DNA of 64,000 nt from Agelaius tricolor (Eukaryota; Chordata; Aves; Passeriformes; Icteridae): contig JALJCS010000050.1 of assembly GCA_023055355.1 (NCBI GenBank), positions 744,001 to 808,000 on the forward strand, in the 5' to 3' direction. The notes beneath the pieces are model-generated. The model had not been told where the DNA came from and made no database searches. It saw only the letters and a program-made list of their open reading frames with translations. The position numbers and the translations under genes are program-made. The first letter of the stretch is position 1; the number at the start of each line of letters is the position of its first letter. Shown piece after piece: positions 46,276 through 57,719 of the stretch.

Positions 46276-47170
46276 ATCTCCAGTGTTGCCTTCCAGTAAA
46301 AACAGGGGAAGGAAAACTCTGTGTGGCTCATGGTATTTTAGAGTGTCTAAAAATCACTAAGCCACTGATCTTAGAGGTACAGTGCATCTGGAATTACTGG
46401 GATGGAGAAGTAGTGCAACATGGAAAAGGGGAGCAGAGAAATAAATAAAGGAAAACATCTTGGATTGTTTCTTTAATTTACATTTCTCTTCTGGAAAGCT
46501 GTTTCAGTTTTCCAGGAATCTGCTCCTGTCTGCTCTTGCCAAGAATCTCTCCTGGAGAACAAGGTCAAGCTTCTGTCCCAAGATTTGCCACCAGCTGCAG
46601 CTTCTCTTGGCTTTCCACACTGCACAGTGTCTGCAGCAGGACTTTTGCAGCAAAGCAGGACAACTGTTTGGAGAACTTTACGTGTCCTTTCTTTTCCTGG
46701 TGGGCTGGGGTGTTGTGCCACTGGTGAAGTTTCCATTGTGACTGTTTGTGCTGGTTTATGGCAAATTTTGGGAGGAAGCCTCCAAAAGGGGTCCATCTAG
46801 AAATCAAGTTCCAGTGGCCTCTCCCCCTACTAGTTCAGAAAAAGACTTCCCTTGGGAAAAGTAATAAAACCCCAGTTTGTTTATCAAGTAAAGTATTCAC
46901 CAGCATGAAAAATGAATAATATTAAATAAAACCTCTGACAGTGCTGAAGGGATGGCAAATTCAGAAGGTGCTTTTTGTGGGTTGTAGTTGGCTCACTCGG
47001 TCTCTTCTAAGTCCCTCTGGTGCTGGAATGCAGCGTCCCAGACCTCAGTGGGCCACAGGTGTGAGCTTCTGGTGTTTTTCTGGGTTTTCAGTCCAGAGCA
47101 GGTTTAAACAGTTCCAAGAAAAAGGAAAGTCCCAGTCCCAGGAACTTCTCTGCCTAAGCTAGCTAAAACC
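46276..47170. other. Intergenic region, no gene seen
   Basis: Moderately AT-rich. AATAAA-like words at 46863 and 46925 suggest decayed LTR sequence, but I could not set boundaries. Confidence 0.35.
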
Positions 47171-47615
47171 AAATTGCTGGACCTGGGCTGTGAAGGCACC
47201 GGGAAATTTCCAAATCTGGGCACTGGCACTGCCAGCAAACACCAGATCTGGATGGTGCTGGAGCCAGAACCTGGAAATTTCCAACTTTTGGCTTTCTGTG
47301 CCAGCAAATCACTGCACTTGGGCTGTGCTGGCACCAGGAAGTTTTCAGATCTGGGCGCTGGCGTTGCCAGCAAACACCAGATCTGGGTGGTGTCGTTGGC
47401 AGCGACAGAAATCTGCCGGATTTGGGCTCTACTGGCACCGGGAAATTTCCAAATCTGGGTACTGGCACAGCAAACACAAGATGTGGGCAGTGCCAGAGCC
47501 TGTAGCAGAAAGTGGCCGGGTTTTGGATTTCTGTGCCAGCAAATTGCTGCTCCTGGGCTGTGTCAGAATAGGGAAATTTCCAGCTCTGGGCGCTGGCAGT
47601 GCCAGCAAACACCAG

Positions 47616-48072
47616 TGAAACCTTCTGGTCCTCGTCCGGACCATTGGCCAGTGGTTTCCCTGAGAACCAGCTCTGGCCACTTTACAGACAGAGACTGCTT
47701 TCATCTGCTTGTCTGGAAACAGAACTTTAATGAAGGCAAACACAACAAACAGGACGGCGTGCACAGTACACAGAGCAAAGCAGAAAAAAGCCTGGGCCCA
47801 GGGTCCTGCAGGGATATTTATACATTGATATATGGGGAGGAGTTAAGGTGGGATCTGAGGGAAGGATCCAAGAGGAAGGAAGATTATGAATATTACAATT
47901 TTTGCAGTAAAATGTAACCAACGGTAGCAAAGAGAACTCAGAACTTTCTAGTAACAATCTGCATAACTGAACAAGAGGATTATGGGCGGGAGCTCCTGCT
48001 GACCCCAACTAAAGAGGGTTTTCCCACAGCCTTAAGCCAAGGTCTCCCTCTTCTTTTAAACCAACCCCAACA
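47616..48072 (-). mobile_element. 457-bp solo LTR in the satellite, 6-bp target duplication CACCAG
   Basis: On the minus strand it starts TGTTGGGGTT and ends GGTTTCA, with TATAAATA and ATTAAA signals in that order. CACCAG at 47610-47615 is repeated at 48073-48078. Removing the LTR and one copy restores the satellite word AAACACCAGATCTGG. A 6-bp duplication is typical of class II (beta/alpha-like) retroviruses. Confidence 0.88.
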
Positions 48073-48726
48073 CACCAGATCTGGGTGGTGCTGGGTTTTG
48101 GCTTTCTTTGCCAGACAATTGCTGCATTTGGGCTGTGCTGGCACAGGGAAATTGCCAGATGTGGGCACTGGCGGTGCCAGCTCACCGCAGATCTGGGTGC
48201 TGCTGGTGCTATCACCAGAAAATTGCCGGGTTTTGTCTTTCTGTGCCAGCAAACTGCTGGACTTGGGCTGTGCTGCCACTGGGAAACTGCTGGATCTGAG
48301 CACTGGCAGTGCCAGCAAACACCAGATCTGGGTGGGGCCTGCACCAGGTATTTGCAAGGTTTTGGCTTTCTTTACCAGAAAATTACTCGACTCGGGCTGT
48401 GCTGGCACCGGGAAATTCCCGCATCTGGGCACTGGTGGTGCCAGCAAACACTGGATCTTGGCATTGCCAATGACGGTAGCAGGGAATTGCCAGATTTTGG
48501 CTTTCTTTGCCAGAAAATTGCTGGACTTGGCTCTGCCAGAACGGGGAAATATCCAGATGTGAGCACTGGCAGTGGCAGCAAACACCAGGTCTGGGCGCCT
48601 GTATTGGCATCAGGAAATTGCCGGATTTTGGTTTTCTGTGCCAGCAAATTGCTGCACTTGGGCTGTGCCAGCACTGGGAAATTTCCGGATCTGGGCACTT
48701 GTGCAGCAGGCACCAGATCTGGGTGG

Positions 48727-49384
48727 TGTTTTGTAGTGTGTTTTCATACATTGTAATACTTTGTGATAGTTTAGGTTTTGAATCCCCGTATTTTTCCCAA
48801 ATGGTTCATCCCAGATGGTACCCCCCTCCCTTTCCCTGTGTAATCCTTTGCCCTTGCTGAGATCATCCCCAAATCCCCACCCTGGCTCTCTGTCAATCAC
48901 TCAGCATCCCATCCCCTCCCTCTAGAAGCTTCGGTCCAGGATGTCGAGTGATCAGCCAGAGGCCAGGGGTCAGCCCCCCAAGCCTTGCCCCATACGCTGT
49001 CCTAAATGTCCATCCCCCAGGACCCATCCCTTAGGGGCACTTCTTGGTTAGTCAAATGTTCTCTACTTTGGCTTTCCACCTCCCTTTAAATGTAACCTTG
49101 GCACATCTCCCGGGCTCTTGGCAGGAGGCCCCTGAGGTGTAGGGGCTCCTTTGGGACACCTGGAATAAAACCTTGGATTAACCCCTGCTAAGAGTGGGCC
49201 CTTTCTCTTCTACCGCTGTCTCTGGTGTCTCTTGTGCTGCAAAGGCGGCCAGCCCAGGTGCCCTCAGTACCCTCGGGGCACAGAGAGTGTCTCCCCGCTG
49301 TCGGCCGTGTCGGGGCTGCCCCCGGTGTCTGCCGACTCGGGACTGGCCCAGGGTTCCTGAGAGGCTCCCAGAGAGACAGAGACA
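48727..49384 (+). mobile_element. 658-bp solo LTR in the satellite, 4-bp target duplication GTGG
   Basis: It starts TGTTTTGTAGTG and ends AGAGACA, with AATAAA at 49164-49169. GTGG at 48723-48726 is repeated at 49385-49388, and removing the insert restores CTGGGTGGTGCTGG. A 4-bp duplication fits a gammaretrovirus-like (class I) element, so this is a different family from its neighbour. Confidence 0.82.
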
Positions 49385-50180
49385 GTGGTGCTGGTGGCAG
49401 CACCGGGAAGCTGCTGGGTTTTGGCTTTCTTTGCCAGAAAATGGCTGCATTTGGGTCGTGCCAGCACTGGGAAATTGCCAGATGAGGGCACTGGCAGTGC
49501 CAGCGCACACCAGATCTTGGTGGGGAATGTGCTGGCACTGGAAAATTGCCAAATGTGACCTTTCTGTGCCAGCAAACTGCTGGAATTGTGCTGTGCAGGC
49601 ATCTGAAAAATTCCGGATCTGGGCACTGGTGGTGTCAGCACACACGAGATCGGAGTAGTGTAGGCACCAGGTATTTGCCTGGTTATGGCTTTCTTTGCCA
49701 GCAAATTGCTGGACTTGGGCTGTGGTGGCACAGGGAAATGTTCAGATCTGGGCATGGGCGGTGCCATCAAACACCAGGTGTGGGTGGTGACAGTCTTGGC
49801 ACCAGGAAATTGCTGCGTTTTGTCTTCTTTTTCCAAAAAACTGCTGCACTTGGGCTGTGTTGGAACCGATAAATGTCCAGACTGGGGTACGGGCGGTGGC
49901 AGCAAACACCAGATCTTGGCATTGCCAGTGTCAGCAGTGGGAAATTGCCAGATTTTGGCTTTCTTTACCAGAAAATTGCTGGACTTGGCTCTGCCGGAAC
50001 AAGGGAATTTCCAGATCTGGGCGCTGGAGGTGGCAGCAAATACCAGATCTGGGCAGTGCCAGACCCAGTAATGTTGGAAATGAATTTGTAGAGAATTTTT
50101 AAGGTTTGATAGAAGGTTTCTATAGTATGTAAGCAAGTGTTGTTGAAGGTTCCCCCCAGACTGCAGAACTTGCTGCAGCT

Positions 50181-50650
50181 GTGAGGGCGTTTCGAACATT
50201 CCAACAACCCTTCAATTCAGTCACAGGTTCTGCATATGTCACTGGGATAGCAGAGCGGGCAGAGCGTGCCCTGATCAAGGAAGTCCAAAATAAAAAATTC
50301 TACAGCTTGCTCTCTGAATTAATTTGGTTCATCTCCCACAGAGAGCAACCTTATCACATCCTGCACATCCGGTAGCACACAGAGCTGCCAAGATACATCA
50401 CTGAGGGCAAGCGGAGAGCAGACTTGTTAGCAATGGCAGCAAGTGCCACCCACATTTCCCCCGCTGCACAAAGTCTTTCAACAGGCTCGTCTAAGCCATG
50501 CATTCTTCCCTCAGAATGCTCCAGCTTTAGTAGGTCAATTTAAGATTTCCAGAGACCAAGCCAAGGCAATTGTCTCCACCTGCCCCAATTGCCAATCCCT
50601 CGCCCTCCCTTCCATAGGGACAAAACGAAGAAAATTACAGTGACATCTAA
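50181..50650 (+). pseudogene. Retroviral pol remnant: RNase H end and integrase start
   Basis: The frame from 50181 reads like the C-terminal RNase H of avian retroviruses (ALIKEVQNKKFYSLLSELIW, then HREQPYHILHIR), with G replacing Asp in the usual TDSxYV motif, and then a stop. Another frame from about 50460 gives the integrase zinc-binding region: one His in ARLSHAFFPQN (the second His position is Pro) and the CPNC pair. Frameshifts and lost key residues make it inactive. It leads directly into env, so most of integrase is deleted. Confidence 0.75.
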
Positions 50651-50712
50651 CTTGACCATTCATGTTTCTATCAGTGCTCAAACAGTCAATACCTGACTCA
50701 CTGGAGGACCAG

Positions 50713-52560
50713 ATGGCCACTCCCAGGACACCCCGAAATACCTTAACAGCTGCTGCCACCGTCACTGTGCTCCTGTGCATCCAAACAGCGGTTGGATGGG
50801 TCATGCCACAACCAACAGAAAACCTATGGGTCACACTGGGGAAATCTCTCAAGCAGGATAACTTTTGCATGGCCATGGGAGGTGCAAAAGACCCGCTGTC
50901 TACATGTCTGGTGGGAATTCCCCTGTCACCAAATGAATGTGCCTGTGCAGGTAAGAAGCCCACCCTGGTAGACACCTGGGACGAGTGGATGAAGATCTTA
51001 CCCCATGCACCACAGGAGCTCCAAGAACTAGACCTACCGGGCTCCTCAAAGCGACTTCTTGTGTCAACTTTTTCTAGGAGCCACCCCAACAAAATTGGCA
51101 TGAGAAATCTGAACCACAGATGATAGTGAGAAAAGATATATCACCAAATGATAAGAGATACAATGATGTTGACTGGTGCAATTATACTGCCAAAACATTA
51201 TCTAAGTCCTCTCCGTTTCCCAGAGTGCTTCCCGAGGGAGTGTTTCTCATCTGTGGTGACAGGGTGTGGGCAGGGATCCCCTCGAAGACCAAAGGGGGCC
51301 CCTGCAGCCTTGGCCAGCTTACTACCCTCACTCCAAACACTACCCAAATTAAAAATTGGAAACAAGAAACTCAATTGGCGCCCCAGAAAAGATCGTACTC
51401 CCAATTCAATCAAAATTGTGATGGCCAAATTTATAATTCGGGCAAGATGAAGAGGGTCACTGTTTCCATCTTTCTACCATGGGTTGCAGCTGCGAAGGCC
51501 CTCGGTGAGCTTTCTCACCTGGAGTGCTGGCTTAGTAAGCAGACCAAGGCTACATCCGCTGCCTTATCAGACCTTCTAGCGGACAAGGAAACCACCAGAC
51601 ATGCCACCCTTTGTCCGGTTCGGCTGTCTGTCTCTGCCCGGACACGGGCAGGGTGGTTCTGGGGCGGCCCGCGCTTCAAAGGACGAGTCTGGACTCTTCA
51701 GTTTCTCAGTCTTCAGATTGTTTATTATTTCTTATCTACAGAATTTTCTTTCTGCCCAACAGAGGTCTGACCTGCAAGGCAGCCAAGGGCACTCTGACCA
51801 CCCACGGGGTGGTCGTGTCTTTTTATACTAAAAGCTACGTATATCATATTTACCTTTATTTCCCAATACCTTTCACCCATATTAGCAAGTGCACCTTTAC
51901 CATGAACCAATCCCCAAGTGCCAACATCACCAGAGAAAATGGATGACAAGAAGAAGAAAGAAGGACAAGACACGCCCTGCTCCCTCCATCTTGTCTCCAT
52001 AACCCCCCTGTACCAAAAACCCTAAAATCTATATTTCACCCTGTAAATATATCTTTCTTGCACCACTCACTCCCAAGTGACTCTCACGTCCTCACACAGG
52101 TGTCACATCCTTAGAAGGATTAAAATCAAGCCACCAGATGCTCCTGGACCCATTCCAGGATTTCCAAGCCCCCCCCAAGTGTTCTCTTGGTAACTCTGGA
52201 CATCCGGAGTGATGTGCTGAGTTCCCACAACCCTTCAGAACAGAGCGGCCATCGGCTTCCTGCTGCTCTCCTATGGCCATGGTTGTGAAGATTTCAAAGG
52301 ACTTTGTTGTTTTAACCTGTCATGGAAAAGCACATCGATCCAGGCCACCATCAAACAAATTCAAGAGCAAATGAAGACTCTTACTGAAAATAAAGTTGTG
52401 GACATGATGGACAGAACTCTCATGCAGTGAAATGCTCCTGTGTGGGTGGCCCCCATTCTTAAAAGTTTATTGTGTGTCCTTCTCATAGTTGTTATCATTT
52501 CAGCACCACTGATGTGTTTTAAGAAAAGAATTGACAAAGTGTCCTGCAGACACTGCCTCA
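50713..52560 (+). pseudogene. Retroviral env pseudogene, interrupted by a solo LTR
   Basis: It starts with a signal-like hydrophobic stretch after the ATG at 50713, then surface-subunit sequence (WVTLGKSLKQDNFCMAM). A stop and frameshift lie near 51121. The frame then continues (GVFLICGDRVWAGIP) to the start of the transmembrane ectodomain (CWLSKQTKATS). At 51612 the solo LTR cuts it. It resumes at 52230 with an immunosuppressive-type region and CX6CC (CEDFKGLCC), has a TGA near 52428, then the membrane anchor (LCVLLIVVIISAPLMC). It is related to, but distinct from, the env remnant at 8946. Not functional. Confidence 0.82.
51612..52229 (-). mobile_element. 618-bp solo LTR inside env, exact 6-bp target duplication ACCCTT
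   Basis: On the minus strand it starts TGTGGGAACTC and ends GAACCGGACA. ACCCTT at 51606-51611 is repeated at 52230-52235. Its TATA (TATAAAAA, complement near 51821-51827) and AATAAA (complement at 51721-51726) are in the correct order for the minus strand. Confidence 0.92.
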
Positions 52561-52719
52561 ATTTCTCTCCAAGGTGACCTCAGAAAACCAATGACATCAC
52601 AGCTCTTGTCCATCTGGTCAAGAATCTCCCATGGGACACTCTGGTCTCTCCTCCAAGGGAACAAAGCAGCAAAATCCCCAAGGAAAATCTTCCCCCTTGG
52701 GCCCTGCGCCTCCTTGGGT
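52561..52719 (+). pseudogene. Env tail abutting the right arm
   Basis: Continues the env cytoplasmic-tail and downstream sequence without a 3' LTR, then stops at the arm boundary at 52720. It is therefore a truncation point of this retrovirus. Confidence 0.5.
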
Positions 52720-53827
52720 GAGTTCCAGAGCAAACAATCAAGGCAGTGGCCTGAAATGTTTTCCCAGCTGGGCCATAACACTTCTCTGATGGATGCACAT
52801 TGTCCCTGGGGAAAGAGATGTGCAGAACCCTTCACTAATGCCCTGGAATGTCCAACAGGAATCACAGCCATGGACAGCTCTCAGGAACCACTTCACTGTG
52901 GATTTTCCTTCCTGGAAGCCCAAGATGTCTGAATGTGCTCCTGGTGCCTCAGGGCCTGGGTAAACAGGGCTTGTCAGAGAGGCTGGCAGGGCACCAACAC
53001 CCCTCCTCCTCCTCACAGGGCACCTCTGTTACCCCAATTAGCTCCGAGTGGCTGCCTGGGGACAGGTGCCCACTTCCCCATGTGCCTGGGATGGGCACAT
53101 CCTGCTCAGGGCCAGTGCTGGCCTGGGCCCAGAGCCAGGGCCATGACCCAGGTGCTCTGGGAGGGCTTGGTGGCTGCAGGTGTGACAGGATGAGGGGCAG
53201 GGCAGGGCATATTCCCCTCGGGACAGTGCTGTGGGCATGGAGCTTGGTGGGGTTTGGCATCTGCAGGGAAAGGGCTATCGGGTTGTGTGGATGTGGGAAT
53301 TGTCACTCGTGAGGCATTCCCCAGGCCTCAGCCTTGTCTGCAGGTGCTCAGCATTGCCCGGTGCTCCCCAGTGTCTGCAGTGACTGAGATGCCAATCGGC
53401 CGGCTGATCCCATGTCCCTTGTTCCCCTTGTTCTCCCACATGTTGGGTTTGGGGCCGGGCTCAGCTCTGGGGTGTCCCCCAGGGAAAGCTCTGGGAGGGG
53501 AGGGGCAGCAGGAGATGGGGGATCTGGCACTGGGGGCTGTTGGAGGATGGATTGTGTTGGACTGGGGGCTGTCCCCACAGGGTCCCCAGGTGCCTTTGGC
53601 TCCCTGCCTGCCCCCCTTGGCCCCCCAGGTGCCTGGGCCCTTCCAGGGGCAGCTGCCCCGTGCAGGAAGCTGGAGGGATGCCGGGCAAGGGGGCTGGATC
53701 CGTGCCACAGGTGGGGTGGGGTGGACTCTGTGCCAGGGCTGGGCTTGTGGCCAGGGCTGGGGGCTGTGCCAAGCCGGGCTTTGGCCTGGGGGCTGGCAGG
53801 GAGGGTGCAGGGAGGAGTCCCGGCAGG

Positions 53828-53834
53828 GATAAAG
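53828..53834 (+). promoter_or_regulatory. TATA box of the small secreted gene (right copy)
   Basis: GATAAAG 53 bases before the ATG at 53887, identical to the left copy. Confidence 0.6.
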
Positions 53835-53886
53835 GTGCTCCTCACCTGCTGCAGCCTCAGGCAGCGCTGCCCAGAGCCAGAGGAAG

Positions 53887-55166
53887 ATGAAGGTGGCTGT
53901 GCTCAGCGTGGCCCTGCTCTTCTCCATCCTGCTGTGCCCCCCGGCACAGGCCAAGGTGAGGCACCAGCCAAACGCTGTCCCCACATCCTGCCCTCCTTTC
54001 TGGCCTCCCTTTCCACCCTTTTGGTCCTTCCTGTGTGTCCCATTCAGGGTCCTCAAACGCCCTCCCACTGACCATTCCTGAGGCCTTTCCTTCCATGTCC
54101 CCCCTCAATCCTTTGCTTTTCTTCCTGGCCACTGCAGAGGGGTCCCCCTGTACAATTCCCTGACTCACCCCCACTCCCACACCATCTCCCAGTCCCGTTG
54201 GTTTTGTCCCCACCTGTCCTCATTCTCCTGTCACCACCAAGTCCCTCCCTTGCCCACCCATGTCCCTACACCTCAGTTCCTTTCTCCTCCCCTGTACCTC
54301 ACCCCCTGCTCCTTCCACACCCCCAGCCCTGTCCCCTGGGCCCTCAAGTGACCCCAGATCAGTGTCTCTGGGTGTCCCCCCACCTCAAACAGATCTCCTT
54401 GGAGGCCCTGAATTCCCATCCCTCTGCCTGCGCCCTGCTCCCTGCACCCGTGTCCCCCCCAGCCCCACAAGGTCCAGTCCAGACCCAGCCTTTGTTCTCC
54501 TTTCCAGGCACTCCTGGAAGGAACCCAAGATGATCTGCGGGAGGTGAGTGGGCTGCTGGCATGGGAGGGCATCCCCTCAGGGCATTGGGGGGCAGTGGTG
54601 TGCCCCCATCCCTTGCTGGCACTGGGGACATCCCAGTGACCAGCGAGGTCTCCTGGTCTCTCTGCAGTTGGATTTAGACAATGTCGCGGTCCTGGAGACG
54701 CCTCTGGTGGGTACCACGAGTTCTGCCGCTGTCAGAGCCTCCCCTTGCCTGGCCACCACAGCCCAGGCCATCCCTGTCTGTCCCAGCAGAGCCCAGTGCA
54801 CCCCTCCTGACAGCCCAGACAATGCCCTGCCCCAGGGCTGCTCCCCAGGGAAGCCTTTGCCCAGGGCCCTGCTGCATTCCCATCCCTGTCAGCCCAGGAG
54901 CCCCTGGATGAGCCAGGACGCAGCCCCTGCCCCAGCTGTGCCTCTTGGCCAGGAGCCCAGTGCTTCAGGGCAGCAGCACAGCAGCTCCTGCACCCCATTG
55001 CTCCCACAGCCCCTTCCCCAAGGCGCCCCTGCTCTCCCCTGCCTCCCAGTGCAGCCCAGTGCCCCCAGTGTGTCTCTAACGCTGCCTTTGTCCCCAGCCC
55101 CCTGTGGCTGAAGAGCTGCGGGCTCTCCTGCGGCAGAAGCGCCTGGCTGCCTCTCTGGATGCCTAG
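53887..55166 (+). CDS. Small secreted protein of 70 aa, unassigned family (right copy; coding span of 4 exons)
   Basis: Exons are 53887-53955, 54508-54543, 54668-54706 and 55098-55166 (stop TAG), followed by a noncoding exon from 55258 to just after the AATAAA at 55381-55386. All introns are GT-AG, phase 0. The four coding exons (213 bases) are identical to those of the left copy, while the introns show scattered substitutions and small indels, for example in intron 1 after 53956. The gene points away from the spacer, head to head with its twin ~46.7 kb away. Function unknown: a signal peptide is clear, the mature chain is cysteine-free with an acidic middle and a basic, helix-prone end. A peptide hormone, an apolipoprotein-like peptide or an SCPP-type protein are all possible. 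Promoter, splice sites and polyA signal are intact, so both copies could be expressed. Confidence 0.72.
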
Positions 55167-55380
55167 GTGAGCCGTGCCTGCAGGGACAGGGCTGGGGACA
55201 AAGCCCAGCCATGGCCCAGTGGGCTCCAGAGGTCACCTTCTGGGCTTTGTCTTTTAGGCTGGCAAGGACCAGTGTCCTTTTTCCTCTCCAGTGGCATGAG
55301 GAGATGATCATCCCTGCAGGAACCCCCTGAACCCTTTGAGCCCTGGGCCATTTCCCCTGAAGAATAATCAATCAATAGTC

Positions 55381-55386
55381 AATAAA
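55381..55386 (+). terminator. PolyA signal of the small secreted gene (right copy)
   Basis: AATAAA followed within ~35 bases by a GTGTCCGTGTGTGTGTCC stretch, as expected of a cleavage site and its downstream element. Confidence 0.72.
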
Positions 55387-55739
55387 CCCTTTGAGCAAAG
55401 CTTTGCTCTGTGTCCGTGTGTGTGTCCGTGGGTCTGGATTTCCTCCTTTCCAGTGGTCCGGGGAAGTCAGGCCAGGTCTGGACTCTGCTGCCTTGACACA
55501 GTCTGTGCTTTCCCCCAGACAAATGGTGTGTTGGGAGTTGTGCAGAGTCCAGGGGGAGTGGGTTCAGTGGGGGGTGGCTGTGCAGGTGGTGAGAAAGGCT
55601 GTGGTTCACTGTGAGCATGGAAGGAATGGCCTGGGTTTTAAAGAAAAAAAAAATTCAGAACAACTTTCTTTTAAAACTTTTTCTCCCTGTGAGAAATGAG
55701 TGCTCACTTCTCAAAATTTTCAAAGGTCTATTAAAAACT

Positions 55740-56100
55740 TAACAAAACTTACAACCAAAGGACTAAATGAGGAAAAAGTGACAGTGCTGGGAGCCTCCCC
55801 CACTTTGTGGCTGGTAACCACGGGGCTGGCTCATCCACACAAGGGCTGCTCTCCCTTTTATATCCTTGCTGTTGCAACAGGCAGCCCTAGCTCCTCCCAA
55901 AGGCTGTCTCTTGACTCTTGGTCGCTGTCCATTGCTGCAGACTGCTTTCCTGGAACTGGATTGGAGCTCAGCTGTTGCTAAGCCGAGCCTCTTAGGAACA
56001 ATCTGCCCCTCCCCAAATGCCCGCACTACCAAGATCATCCTGGGATAACAATGCTGGGCAGGGGGGACACATTGCAGTAACAGAACTCTACATCTGTACA
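55740..56100 (-). promoter_or_regulatory. Mirror of the LTR-like TATA promoter region
   Basis: Complement of about 5000-5340. The TATA box reads TTTTATATCC on the plus strand at about 55857. It faces the 3' end of the small gene, so transcription would be antisense to it. Confidence 0.4.
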
Positions 56101-56164
56101 ACTTCTCTTAACATACTGATCATGTTCACCCTCTAATTGGGAGAGCCAACCATCTCATTACTCA

Positions 56165-56344
56165 TGTCTAACACTGGGGCATTCACATTCTCTGAAAAAA
56201 ACCCCTCCGCCCAGGATTTTTCTCCTGGGAAGCTGAGAAGCCTCAGAGGAAAAGGAAAACAATTCTTATCTCATTTGCTTCTCCTGTCTTGTGCTGATGT
56301 GCCGAATGTGTTTGGAGATTGTTTACTCACAGGTGATTGATTGG
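56165..56344 (+). mobile_element. LTR 5' portion shared by both arms
   Basis: Starts TGTCTAACACTGGGGCATTCAC and corresponds to the minus-strand start of the LTR at 4494-4921. The match between the arms breaks off after 56344. Confidence 0.6.
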
Positions 56345-57039
56345 TCACTCAAACCCCTGGTGTGTAAGTGCAGGAAAAGTTGTTTGTGAGAGATAGTTTT
56401 CATTTTTCTATCTAAGAGTGAAAAAACAGTTTATGCGGGTGGCTAGCGTTTATCACAGTCCTAGAGCTCTTTTTCAGGGAAAGTCGGTTGTTTTGCACTG
56501 CCCTAGAGCTCTTTCTCAGGAAAAACAAGTTGTTTTTCACTGCTGCACAGCTCTGTTCTCACAAAGAGTTGTCAGCTTTCTCATGGCTTCTGTCAGCTCA
56601 GGTCAGGATTCAGTTTGCAGCCTTTGGCTGCTGTTTCACCACCACAGAAAACATCATTAACTTCCCAAAAAATAAAAGCAGCTGAGACGCAGCTCACTGC
56701 CTTCTAGAAGGTGAAAAGGGATGCAGGTGCCCAGAGGCCCAGGAGAGAAATGGCCGTATTGAAAATGTGAGAAGCAAAGTTTTATCCATAGAGGCAGTGC
56801 CTGACCTCAAGGAAGACCTTTCCTCCCAATCAAGACTTCCTTAGGGAACACCCTGCTTCAATATCAATTAGAAAATAATGTTATATTGCTTCTTATGAAA
56901 AGAAAACTAAGGAGAGAAAATCTTGAAAATGGGGGAAAAAAATCATTTGAGGTAATTGCTCATTGAAATCTTTTTCATTAATTTCACTCCTGACAAAATT
57001 AATTCTTGAAGCTAATTCTAGTCGAGGTGCAGCTCCTTT
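56345..57039. other. Segment private to the right arm (~695 bp)
   Basis: Replaces the left-arm segment 4037-4742. It contains a ~41-bp tandem triplet (CCTAGAGCTCTTTTTCAGGGAAA...TTGTTTTGCACTG at about 56459-56580) and otherwise AT-rich sequence with no recognised gene. Confidence 0.65.
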
Positions 57040-57118
57040 GGGCTTTGTGCACTCTGAGGAGCCCCATGGGAGATTTGGTGCCAACTCCATGAGCCTCAGT
57101 TCCTCAAAGTGGATGTCA

Positions 57119-57593
57119 CAAATGTCCAAGGAAAGGAAGTGCAAAGCAAAGGCAGAACACACCTTCCAAGGTCCAAGATAATGTTCTCCTCCCCACTGGA
57201 TTTTTGCCCTGGTCAGATGGGGCTGTCCGAGGGTGAGGGAGACTTCCTGAGCAATCCTTTGCTCTCCGGGCACTGATCAGCTTGATGCCTGGAGAGGCTC
57301 CCTGGAACAGAGGCTGGGCAGAGTTAAAGGAATAAAGTAGGGATTTATTAAAAGGCCTTCAAAGGATTCCCCTTGAGCAGGACAAGAGCCCAGCCAAGGC
57401 TACACTCAAAATGGATGACTGGTCAGGGGTTTTCCCACTTTTATAAGGTTTGGTCCATTTAAATATTGGGGTTAAATGTCCAATTCCAGCCTCAGGTGAT
57501 GCAGTCCCATCCTCCCAGTTTGCTCTCCTAAATTTGCTGTTGTTTGCCCTTTTGGGGCCTGAAGCTGCAACAGCATCTGGTTCTGGGGCTGGA
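57119..57593 (-). mobile_element. LTR-like insertion present only in the right arm
   Basis: The left arm has GTCAGACAAAACAATCCTTTGTGACATC uninterrupted at about 3940-3965. In the right arm ~475 bases separate the two halves. On the minus strand the insert has a TATA box (CTTATAAAAGTGG) and AATAAATCCC, the order expected of an LTR. One end is ...GGACA and the other is not a clean TG, and only AAA is duplicated, so the ends are uncertain. Confidence 0.65.
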
Positions 57594-57719
57594 AAAGGAT
57601 TGTTTTGTCTGACTACACTGTGAAGAGAACTTGCTAACACTCTGTCTGAAGTCCAGAGTTACAGACTAATGCAGTACAGAATCTGGAGATATGACAGCTA
57701 AAACTGAAGGCATCAGCCT

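Larger units (their letters stand above)
47171..50068. repeat. ~131-bp satellite array split by two solo LTRs
   Basis: The unit runs GCCAGCAAATTGCTGGACTTGGGCTGTGCTGGCAC...GGGAAATT...CCAGATCTGGG...GGCACTGGCAGTGCCAGCAAACACCAGATCTGGG. Landmarks in the middle block sit at 48190, 48322, 48451, 48582 and 48713, that is 129-132 apart. Three blocks (47171-47615, 48073-48726, 49385-50068) hold about 13-14 units. The unit contains short internal palindromes. Long open frames across it come from the repeat. Confidence 0.92.

Noticed and set aside
47174..49872. Long open frames in the 131-bp repeat that could be taken for a repeat protein
   Set aside because: Frames exist on both strands, drift in phase with imperfect units and lack start context; explained by satellite structure.
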